Positions 44,112 to 53,993 of a stretch of 64,000 nucleotides of DNA are shown piece after piece. Below the pieces are notes generated by a model that saw only the letters and a program-made list of their open reading frames with translations, was not told where the DNA came from and did no database searches. This DNA is from Branchiostoma floridae (lineage: Eukaryota; Chordata; Leptocardii; Amphioxiformes; Branchiostomatidae): the NCBI RefSeq assembly GCF_000003815.2, contig NC_049989.1:20552035-20616034 (forward strand), given 5' to 3'. Position 1 is the first letter of the stretch; every line of letters starts with the position of its first letter. The position numbers and the translations under genes are program-made.

Positions 44112-46700
44112 CTACCTTGTCTGATCATTTGAATACAGAGAATTAGACTCTAAGGCAGCTAACTCTGTGTTGTATGTTAGATTTCTATCATTCACAGATT
44201 CGTCAGTGGTAGCCCCAGATTGGCCCTGCCCTGTCTGATCATTTGCATACATAGGATTGGGCTCTAGGGTAGCTGGCTCTGTGTTGTATGTTAGATTTTT
44301 ATCATTGACATATTCATCAGTGCTATTCCCAGACTGGCCCTGCCCGGTCTGATCATTTGTATACATAGGATTGGGGTCTAGGGAAGCCGACTCTGTGTTG
44401 TATGTTAGATTTCTATCATCCAACGATTCGGGAACCTTACACTGGCCATGTCCTGTCTGATCATTGCTGCTGGTCAGTGCAGTCGCTGTAGTGCGTATGT
44501 TGGACTCAGTGAATGCCTGAGACTGGCCCTGCCCTGTCTGATCATGAACACTAGACATTTCTGAAGAATGGGGATCTTTTGTTGCTGTTTTTACATCTAA
44601 ATACATAGGGTTTGGCTGCAAGGCTGCCAGCAGTGCGTTACGTGATAGATTGGTAACATCCAAAGGCAAAGATTGGCTGGTGGCCTGAGAAGGATCCTGT
44701 CCTTTCTGACCATTGCCATTGATCATTTCATTTACAGAAGCTGTGTTGTGTTTATTTGATTCAATGATGGCCTGAGCCTGACCATGCCTTGTCTGATCAT
44801 TTTGGGTGTCTATATCTTCATAATGGTGACTGTCATCTTCATTAGTCACTGCAGTAACCGTAGATGTGGTTTTTGTGTTGCTTAAAGCTTCAGCCAAGGC
44901 ACCATTTGGATGTTCAAGACTTTTGACAGAACCTGCACCATCAGATTGTTGCAGTCGGTTCTTTCGTGAATCTCCGTAGAGAGGATTTGACTTTAAAGCA
45001 GCTAATTGAGCCATAGAAAGTTGGCTGCTGTCATCCGAAACAATTTTGGGATGTTGGTCAGAGGAAGGGTTCTTGGTCTTCCTCTTGCACCATTTTGTGA
45101 GAATGATGGAACCAGCCAGGACGATGCCAGCTACAGGACCACAGACAGAGGGAATGAGAACAGGTAGGGGAAACGTAGGAGCTGATTCACAGGAACTGTT
45201 GCTCTCTGGTTTACTTGGATCGACAGGTAATGGGGGGAGTGCGGTACCTACGGTGCGCGCAGGGCGTGCTGTCAAGCCAGCATTTTGTCTGAAGCACCAC
45301 TGATAGTGAAACTTGCGATTGTAGGACCTGTTACCAATTTCCAATTGCCCTTCAAAAGTCACTTTTGATATTTTACTTACATTGACAGGCAGTATGGTAA
45401 GTGGTGCCACTGTTGATACCTTATTACAGATCATTTCTTCAGGGTTGATATCTTTAAGCCTTTGTCCAGAGAACATGGCCGGCTGGGAACATTCCATTTT
45501 AGTTTCAAACGTATGTGACCCATTCATTTTTAACCTGAAGTGAACCATCCTACAGTCACACTGCCAGGGGTTATTTTCAATATGTACAACAGGAATAGAT
45601 GCCAACAAACCATAAGTTAATGGGGGCAGCACAGATATCTTGTTTGAGAATAGGTACAACCTTTCGAGCTGTGGTAGGTTTAGGAATGGATTTGGGTGAA
45701 GCTCAGTAATCTTGTTGCTTTGCAGGTACAAATATTTGAGCTGGGGTAAATTTGATAGTGTTTTAGGATTAATCTTGATTATGTGGTTGGATTTCAGATT
45801 CAAACATTCGAGATTTGGTAGATTTGAGAATGCGCCAGGCTGAATGTCAATTATTCTGTTCTTTTCTAGGTACAATTCTGTGAGCTTTGGCAAATCTGAA
45901 AATGCTCCAGATTGAATGTTAGTTATTCTATTGAAAAATAGCTTTAACTTTGTCAGCTTTGGTAGGTTTGAAAATGTACCATGTTGAATGCTAGCTATTT
46001 TGTTTGAGAAGAGCATTAACTCTGTAAGCATTGGTAGGTTTGAAAGTGCACCAGGCTGAATGGTAGTTATTTGGTTCGAGGAAAGCCACAGATCTACAAG
46101 CATTGGTAGATGTGAGAACACACCTGCTTGAATAACAGTTAATTTGTTTGCCTTTAGATGACATATATTGAGCTCCGGTAGATTTGAGAATGCACCAGGC
46201 TGAATGTTAGTTATTTGATTGTAGTTAAGTTGCAACACTTTGAGCTTTGGTAAATTTGAAAATACGCCAGGCTGAATGTCGGTTATTTGGTTGCGCTGCA
46301 GGCACAAATTTGTGAGCTTTATCAAATTGGAGAATGCACCAGGCTGTATATTAGTTATTCTATTGTAGCTAAGGTCCAACTCTTCGAGATTTGGGACGTT
46401 TGTGAACGTACCCGTCTGAATGCTAGTTATTTTATTGGTGGATAGGATTAATGTTGTCAACTTCCTATACCTCCTGAACCCTGACTGACTTAAAGATGTG
46501 ATATTGCTAAGGTAACCATTTAAGTTTAAGGTGGAGATCGATGTTGGCAGGTCCTGAGGAATGCTGGTGAGGCCAATCATGTTGCATCTGCAGGATGAGA
46601 CGGATGATTTACAGGCGCTACTGCAGTCAGCTTCTAGCAGGTTAGGTTCTTTCAGGATGATAAAGAAGAAAATCAGCAGGTGTGACAGCTTCCTTCCCAT
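44112..46700 (-). CDS. LRR receptor C, single-pass membrane protein, 862 aa
   Basis: The start is set at MGRKLSHLL (46700), as in A, B and D, because a splice acceptor ends at 46706; a longer frame from 46811 runs into intron. The product has a signal peptide, LRRNT (Cys-rich, 25-50), 13 LRRs, LRRCT (NNPWQCDC), a short TILPVN stalk, a membrane helix (PVLIPSVCGPVAGIVLAGSI) and a long tail. The tail carries SNPLYGD, QPNPMYLDV, DPNPMYTND and EPNPMYAND, i.e. four NPxY motifs, a YEDIDTQ motif, 27-residue DQTGQGQSQA modules and 38-residue DQTGQGQSG...NLTYNTEP modules. It ends DQTR then TAG; homology to gene D continues beyond the stop to 44055, so the last tail part has been lost. Confidence 0.9.
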   Translation of the reverse strand: MGRKLSHLLIFFFIILKEPNLLEADCSSACKSSVSSCRCNMIGLTSIPQDLPTSISTLNLNGYLSNITSLSQSGFRRYRKLTTLILSTNKITSIQTGTFTNVPNLEELDLSYNRITNIQPGAFSNLIKLTNLCLQRNQITDIQPGVFSNLPKLKVLQLNYNQITNIQPGAFSNLPELNICHLKANKLTVIQAGVFSHLPMLVDLWLSSNQITTIQPGALSNLPMLTELMLFSNKIASIQHGTFSNLPKLTKLKLFFNRITNIQSGAFSDLPKLTELYLEKNRIIDIQPGAFSNLPNLECLNLKSNHIIKINPKTLSNLPQLKYLYLQSNKITELHPNPFLNLPQLERLYLFSNKISVLPPLTYGLLASIPVVHIENNPWQCDCRMVHFRLKMNGSHTFETKMECSQPAMFSGQRLKDINPEEMICNKVSTVAPLTILPVNVSKISKVTFEGQLEIGNRSYNRKFHYQWCFRQNAGLTARPARTVGTALPPLPVDPSKPESNSSCESAPTFPLPVLIPSVCGPVAGIVLAGSIILTKWCKRKTKNPSSDQHPKIVSDDSSQLSMAQLAALKSNPLYGDSRKNRLQQSDGAGSVKSLEHPNGALAEALSNTKTTSTVTAVTNEDDSHHYEDIDTQNDQTRHGQAQAIIESNKHNTASVNEMINGNGQKGQDPSQATSQSLPLDVTNLSRNALLAALQPNPMYLDVKTATKDPHSSEMSSVHDQTGQGQSQAFTESNIRTTATALTSSNDQTGHGQCKVPESLDDRNLTYNTESASLDPNPMYTNDQTGQGQSGNSTDEYVNDKNLTYNTEPATLEPNPMYANDQTGQGQSGATTDESVNDRNLTYNTELAALESNSLYSNDQTR

Positions 46701-46706
46701 GTTGTC

Positions 46707-47334
46707 CTGCCAACGATAAAATGTATGTAAACTCACCATTAAAACCTCTGCTGGCAATTCCTGTCTAATAGCTAAATACAGATTACCAGGTTGCCCAGGA
46801 GACTGGATCAAACTCCGAGGAATGCTTGCTCTATGAAAGAAACCTCTCCTTTGACCCCAGTTTTCTCATAAAACCACCTGTAAAATTTGTTTGTACGCCA
46901 ACTTAGTTGCTGAACTCAGAAAATTTTGATCAAAATAGGAAAGCTCAGACTATACCTGTTTCTTCTAACCCCAAAAGGCTCCAGAGTGAGCCAAAAATTG
47001 TCAGGGAAAAAGGGGATTTTCATGATTTTAGGTGGCACTATGGCACCATTTTGAACCTTCTACTGCATATCTCAATTGTGACGCCTGCCATGTAACATAC
47101 CTATAAATGCTGAATAGAGCCAGAAGTATCAAAGGAAAATGCTGAATGACCCACACCTACATCCGAAACAAACACAACATTTATTTGTTTATTGATCTTT
47201 AGGGTAGTCTGTATTTTCTTCGTCCACAACAATTTAATTTCTTGGTAAATGGATTCAAAAGAAATAATACACTTAAATTTCAAGCTTGGGGGTGTGCGTA
47301 TAGTCAAATGCGATCTTTCCTCTGATTTTACCTA
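46707..47334. other. 5' UTR intron of gene C, unique part
   Basis: Intron sequence between the first-exon cassette (49104) and the coding exon. No coding or structured feature recognised. Confidence 0.4.
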
Positions 47335-48150
47335 AAAAATGTCTACTAGAAAGGCCGACATTTGCTTGAGAGCAAATACAGCATATTTCAGCCATCTCCG
47401 TCATGCAACAATAGGCCTTGAGGTCGTTGACCCCTTTGGCCATTGGAAAATGACCCAAAAATTCCCAAATATATCATTTTAAAGTGTTCCATGCCAAAAA
47501 TTATACATGGGTCATTTGGACAAATATCTAGAGCACCCCTTTATCAAATGTTGGGTCATTTGGTTGTAAAACGAGGGAACAGGAGCCAAAAATGTCCATT
47601 TTTGTCAAAAAAACTGCCATAAAATCTCAATATTAAGCATTATGCTGTACTGTATGAAGAAACTGTTATTGAATTCATGTGCACATAATTAAAGGGCACT
47701 TTTATACCAAATTTTAGGTCATTCGGTTGTAAAACGAGGGTACAAGGGGCAAAATGTTTTTTTTTGTCAAAAAATGGCCAAAAATTGCAAAATTAAGCAT
47801 TTTGTTGTACCGTATGCCAAAACTGTTATTAAATCTGGGTGGGCATATGATCAGGGCACCTCTGTACCAAATTTCATGTCATTCGGCTGTAATACCAGGG
47901 TACAGGAGCCCAAAATATACATAAAAATTGACAAAATCCTCAATAAAATCATCTTAAAGGCAGATATGAAAAAAATGAAAAAAAAACACCCGAGGGTATT
48001 GGCTTACTCTACCTTTGTGTCAAATTCCAAGTCAATCGGTTCAAAAATGGCGGAGTTGATTCGATTTGAAGATTTGACAGGAGAAAGAAAGAAAGAAAGA
48101 AACATTACGAATACAATATATTTCACCATACCTATGGTATGGCTGAAACA
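47335..48150. mobile_element. Interspersed repeat with three tandem 165-base inner units
   Basis: One end is AGAAAGGCCGACATTTGCTT then GAGAGCAAATACAGC; the other has a (GAAA)n tract and CATACCTATGGTATGGCTGA. Both ends recur inverted at 18865-21470. Inside, 47480-47930 has three diverged units sharing GGTCATTYGG, TGTAAAACGAGGG and CCAAAATG. It lies in the 5' UTR intron of gene C. Confidence 0.7.
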
Positions 48151-49103
48151 TAAATATATATTCAAGTCGCTAGATGTAGGTGATTACATATACATGTTCA
48201 AATGTAAAGAAAAATAGGCATTGGAGAGTAATCTCACTCCCACAAAAATAGCAATATAAGAAAGGCCTACATGTATATACATGAATGTGTGTAGATTGTA
48301 TCAAATCATGAAATGTATGTGCTGTGCATGTAGTTAATTTCCATGTGCAATAAGTTGATACAAACCTTATTTGAATTTGTTTGAATTTGATACGTTAAAA
48401 TTGTTTACCAAAGCTTATGGCGTCAGGGAGCCACCACGTAGTTATGGACACAAAATACTTCTTATTTATACAATATTCACTGCACTGGTATCCTTTATTG
48501 TCCGGGCCACCACTCTAAATGCCGCAGCTGAAGCAGTTTACTTTCAGATTTCTGCACCCACCCCATATTGTCTGTACTAACATACATAAACAGTTCGTGG
48601 GCATGGAAAAGTCAGAATCATTATAGTTCTTTATCGTTTTGTCTCCCCGATTAGTCCGGGCCTTTTTGTTTTGGGATGGATAATTTCAGTTGAAAAGATT
48701 CGGTGCTTACATTGTCCAGCTTTACATTGTAGAGTTCACTTTCACCTCATACTATACTATTACTCCCTTCAGACGAGGCTTACCTGTAACGTTTTTTAAA
48801 CATAAAAGTGGAATCATATTGGTAGCTTAATTGTCTGAACCTAGACGTTTGAATATTGATAAGCATGTTGTTTACTCCTGTTTTAGGCCAGAGTCATATA
48901 ATCTCTAACATAAGGATGTCAATAAAACATTTGGTGATATCTTTTAGATTCCTGCATGTTTACTTAAACATATGTGCAGTGAATTGAAATTATGAATTGA
49001 AATTATGGATTCTTTTCCATCATATAATGTTCTGCCTGAATTTCTTGTTTTCATCGACCTAACGTATTCTTTTCATCGTTACCCATTTCTAGTATTTACG
49101 TAC

Positions 49104-49350
49104 CTTCGCGGTTTATCCAAACGTGTCCTTCAGTCAGGAACGTCTGCGGTTGGCACTGTCTGGGCGAGGATGCCTGGAAAGCTTTGTGGTCCTCCTGTTG
49201 CTGCCTTGCTTGTATGATACGTGCTTAAACAGCAGAGCAGTGACAGGGTGTGGCAAACAATTTTAAAGAACAGCTACTCATATGTTTACCTTAATTGTCT
49301 GATGTCAGCTTTCTTTAATATTCATACTTTAGCATGTTGTTTACTCCAAA
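49104..49350 (-). promoter_or_regulatory. Promoter plus non-coding first exon, gene C copy C1
   Basis: Minus strand: GGAGTAAACAACATGC, CAGACAATTAAGG, TTGTTTGCCACACCCTGTCA, exon body and donor (CGAAG then GTACGT, exon end 49104). The body has TAA in the frame open elsewhere, so it is non-coding. The gene C acceptor (46706) is 2.4 kb downstream. Only one copy was found here. Confidence 0.7.
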
Positions 49351-50600
49351 ACATGTTTTAATTCATCTGTAATACGCTTTAAACATCTAATGGGGGTAAG
49401 ATTAGGTGGCAAATTTTGAAATCGCCCCTTTATTGTCTTTCATTATGATATTTCTAAGCTTTGCTGTCAATATAAGCCCTGTTGCCTGGATTCTGTCTTG
49501 AATAGTCTTGTCTGCAATCTCAATGAATAAATAAATGCCACATACATTTATAAGATCTTTTTGGGGGTGGGGGTGGGGAATGAGGTTCTATACATTGAAT
49601 GGAACGAAAAATAAGCATAATCCAGTTTGCAAGTCATTTATTTTGTATCACAATATTCTACGTGGATGCATAACCTTCGTAGACCTGACATGCGTTTACA
49701 AAAACAAAATGATTCACAATGCACGAATACTTAAAGATATCAAGTTTGCACATGTGCAGCATAAGCAGTCAAAGTTTACAGATTAATGTGAAAATCAGAC
49801 GTATATTATCTAGAGATACCTGTGTTTATCCAGAGGCGGTTATGTGTGCCAATTTAGAATAAGTCGGCTGTTCCGGACACTGGCTTCATTTTTTTGTCAA
49901 AGTGTTCCGTCTTAAGTTCCGCCAGAAGCCGTACAGAACATGCATGTCATTAGACGATATATTTTATTTTTTATCATTATAAGTTTTTTTCCAAATCACA
50001 CCTAAAAGGAATCTTGCTCTATTTGAAGTGTGGTGGGATGTTCAATATCCTCTTTTGCAAACCGCATCGGAGAGGATGTCGCTAGTCAACACTAGGAGCT
50101 CATATTTACATAAGTTGAGCGAGGAAATATATTGTTTAATCTATTTCGACAAAGTAATGCTTTAATGTTGATAAAGAGAAAGAACGCAGTATTGTGTGAT
50201 TTGAATTGTTTTATTATTTGTCAGCACAATGTCTATTGTAAGCATTAAGTCACCAGTCATTGCAAATGGTAGCAAGATGCGTCTTTGAATGTTATACAAT
50301 TCATTGTAAGATTTCAAACAGATAATGCAGTACAGCACTACAGGCTAAGTAATGTAAGAGTAAATGTGCCATGATATGTGCCAGGAGTGACGAGCTAGAT
50401 TAAAGGGTAAAGACTTCTTTATACCTGACAGATGTGGTGTGATGTCTTTTTGATGCATCTTCGTTTTGGCATTTGACAAGCAAGTCGTTTAAACATTATA
50501 TGTACAGTCAATATTGCATTCATAGAAAGCTACATGTATATACAGTAATTAATTAAAGTTTCAAAATAATGATGAAGTCCTTCCCACACTGCATTATGTA
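49351..50600. other. Region between cassette C1 and 3' flank of gene D
   Basis: No gene seen. Parts (49540-49900) match the 1 kb units upstream of gene D, e.g. CATAACCTTCGTAGACCTGA and AATAAGTCGGCTGTTCCGG. Confidence 0.45.
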
Positions 50601-51874
50601 TGGGGCTCCTAATTCTAAGCTCTAGGGCCACGCAGCTGTGCAAGCATGCATACTGTACTTTATAATGAAACATTAAAAACTAAATACAAATCCTTATTGG
50701 CATTCATAGAAAGCTACATACATAATACAGCCCCTTACACTTCACTCTGTTACTGACTCTGTCTTATATTTTCAACTTACAGTCCATAAATACTAGACCC
50801 ACCTACCCTCACATACACAAACAGGTTTTTCCTCAGTGTATCCTTTTAAAAAGGCTATAGAGCCTACCGTAGGTAACAACTATTGGACTTTTATTGAATA
50901 GGCATTCCATATGAATGAATACAAATAGTATACAGATGCTGCTGCTTAAATGTAATGGGCTTGCAATTCAACTAGTCGCTACAAAGAGCTCTACCAAAAA
51001 AAAAAAACACAGAAAATATCACATAAATGTTTAAATGGTACCTGAAGTGCATTTATAATCTGCTCCGCCAACATGACAATATTAAGAAGCTATGACAAAT
51101 CTGTCCTTAGTGCACAATACAGAATTCACATAATATGGCACTTTCAAACACTGGGCTGCTAAATATTCTAAAAAGGTATACTATGTAAATTCAATATAAA
51201 GTTTTCTAGAATTCATAATCGTAGAAATTGTAACTGTGCGTGTGTATGTGTGTGTGTGTGTGTTTAAGATATGATATTGTCATTTAAACAATGCTACAGT
51301 ATTTTTTGGTATTACATTTGATCTATACATCACGATACATAAAATTCTAAAACTGTAGAGATATGATAACAATATAAGGAATGAAAGTTACAAGATAATC
51401 ACTATTAAGTTAAAGAAATCTGAATAAGTCAGACATCATAACTTCTATGCCATTTTAGATCGTATCCCTTCAGCTGTACATAGCCAGCATTACCCGGCTT
51501 CTCAGAAGACATCGGTACCTTAATGAGGTTTGTTCCTGGTTGTTGTAAGGTCCCCATTTTTATTAGCTCAACCGTTTAGACTTGCTTCTTGTGGTTTAGC
51601 GCTCATATCATCAGACTGATTCCGTCATGTCAGATCATGCTACATTATGTAAACAAGATTACATACTATTATATTATGCTCTGTAGCAATCGACTTTTAT
51701 GTCGCCAGTGGTAGCCTGAGATTGTTCCTCAGATCAGTTTTACATTCTGTATATAGGATAAAGATCTAAGGTACTCGATTCTAGATCTGTGTTATATATT
51801 AGTATTATATTTCCACCATTGAAAGATTCATCAGTGGTAGCTTCGTACTGACCCTAACCCTGTCTGATCATTTT
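50600..51874. repeat. Segmental duplication, 3' flank of gene D (left part)
   Basis: 50765-51874 matches 41455-42512 downstream of gene C. 50610-50740 also matches 32730-32870 downstream of gene B (GGGCCACRCAGCTGTG, AGCATGCATACT, GAAAGCTACAT). So B, C and D share a duplicated 3' flank. Confidence 0.8.
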
Positions 51875-53155
51875 TACCTTTGCCAGAATGGCTAAGGTTA
51901 TGTTTTAGGCTTGTGGGTCTGTGTGTCTGTCTGTGTGTGTGTGTGTTAACAGCATAACTCGAGAAGCCTTAGATGGATCCCGATGATATTTGGTAGGTGG
52001 ATGGGGGTCGGGAAAACGAAGGTCAAGTTCGATAATGGGCCCACTAGCGGCTTGCTAAGGTACTGCAGCAGAACCTCAATTTTTGATATCTCGTGTTCTG
52101 GACATGCTGTGGTTATGATTTTTTAGTGGTAGGTAGCCCTTGGGGCAGAGAGTAAGTACTTTAAGTTTGGACCCCCTAGCGGCTTGTTTGGAACTGCAGT
52201 CGCCGATTTCCATTCAAACTTTGGACGAGAATAACTCGAGAACGTGTTGATGGATCGTCACGATTTTTGGTTTGTAGATAGCCCAAGTAACAATGTACAT
52301 TATGAAATACTAATTATGCAAATCAGTATCTTATTTGCATAATTAATGAGGAAAGTTTATAAATCCACTGCATTTCATAATAGGCCTTTCAAACTTGTCA
52401 CATATATAGATGAGAAAGAAAGAAATATCAATGCATATTAATTATGCAAATGATGACCTCATTTGCAATTATACAAATCGACAGCTAATTTGCTTAATTA
52501 ATGAGGGAAGTTTGTAAATCCACTGCATTCCTTTATAGGAATTTCAAACTTGTCACACTTGTAGCTGAGAAAGAAAGAAATATCTATACATATTAATTAT
52601 GCAGATGATGATCTCATTTGCATAATCAATGGCAAAATATGAACATGTTGACGGATCGTCATGATTTTTGGTATGTAGATATCCTAAGTAAAAACTTACA
52701 TAATGAGATATCAATTATATAGATAAACAGCTAATTTGCATAATTAATGCGGAAAGTTGATAAATCCACTGCATTCCGTGATAGGACTTTCAAACTTGAC
52801 ACATATGTAACTGAGAAAGATGGCAGAGAGTAAGAGGTGTATGTTTGGGTCCGGTAAGGTCTTTTCTTGAACTGCAGGAGCCGGTTTAGTTTCCTACTTT
52901 GAAAGAGAATAAGTCAAGAAGGGATGAAAGGATCATCATGATTTTTGGTATGCTGATAGCTGAAGTGATGCTTGATACAATTTAATATCATTATGTAAAT
53001 AGGGATCTAATTTGTATAAGCAATGGCGAAATGTTATGAACCAACTCCGGGCATATGAAATAAAATGTAATGAGTAACACATTTATGTCTACAGACATCA
53101 TTCTACATAACAAACCTGCTTTATTTGGCAAAGGTATGTGTTCGTGGAACTCTAG
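51875..53155 (+). mobile_element. Helentron-like insertion (empty site preserved at 42505-42520)
   Basis: The left end is TACCTTTGCCA; its inverse TGGCAAAGGTA lies about 20 bases before the right end, followed by a GTTC/GAAC stem and CTAG. The duplicated flank near gene C reads straight through (GATCATTTTTATATTTTGG), while here the same words are split by 1.28 kb. Inner tandem units (52260-52800) contain repeated ATGCAAAT octamers. No ORF of note. Confidence 0.75.
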
Positions 53156-53282
53156 TTTTTTATATTTTGTACGTAGTATTAGGCTCTGAGGCAGCCAACT
53201 CCGTTTTTCTTTAATTTAGTGTATCTGTCAATTACTCAATTGTAGCCTCAGATTGGCCCTGCCATGTCAGATCTTTTTTTTT
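53156..53282 (-). pseudogene. Decayed tail module downstream of gene D
   Basis: Text such as GGCTCTGAGGCAGCCAACTC and GTAGCCTCAGATTGGCCCTG is a worn copy of the receptor tail repeats, matching 42520-42640 downstream of gene C. It has stops in all relevant frames. Confidence 0.6.
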
Positions 53283-53993
53283 TCATTTTTGTAAATACGT
53301 GTAGGGAGAGGCAGGTGACTCTGTGCTGTATATTACATTTCGAGTATCCCGCGATTTTTCGGCTGTAGCCTCCGATTGACCCTGCCCAGTGTTATCATTT
53401 GAATACAGAGAATTAGGCTCTAGGGTAGCTGGCTCTGTAGTGTAAAGTAGATTTCTATCACCCAAGGATTCATCAGTGGAGGCCTGAGGCTGGCTCTTTC
53501 CTGTCTGATCATTTGCATACATAGGATTGGGTTCCATGGTAGCCGGCTCTGTGTTGTATGTTAGATTTTTATCACCCAATAATTCATCAGTGGGAACCTT
53601 AGACTGGCCCTGTCCTGTCTGATCATTACTGCTAGTCACTGCAGTAGCTGTAGTGTGTGTGTTAGATTCAGTGAAGGCCCGAGACTTGCCCTGCCCTGTC
53701 TGATCATGGCCACTGGTCACTACAGCATCTGTGGGGTGTGTGTTGGACTCAGTGATTGCCCAAGACTGGCCCTGCCCTGTCTGATCGTGTAGTTTGTCTA
53801 CATCTTCATACTCATTGTCATGGCCACTGATCACTACAGCAGCTGTGGTGTTTGTGTTCGATTCAGTGAACGCCTGAGACTGGCCCTGCCCTATCTGACT
53901 ATGACCACTAGACATATTTGTAGACGAAGGCTTTTTGGTTGCTGTTTTCACATCAAAATACATAGGGTTTGGCTGCAGGCAGCTAGCAGTGCA
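53283..53993 (-). pseudogene. LRR receptor D, tail beyond the in-frame stop
   Basis: The frame is the same as that of 53994-56126 (the two are a multiple of three apart) and reopens at once after a TAA at 53994-53996. It encodes QPNPMYFDVKTATK, DQTGQGQS-type modules, EPNPMYAND, EPNSLYSND and ends ASPYTYLQK. A one-base insertion near the GGATCC at 54048-54056 and a one-base deletion near 53975 cancel out, leaving only the segment between them in the wrong frame, where the stop arises. Confidence 0.8.
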
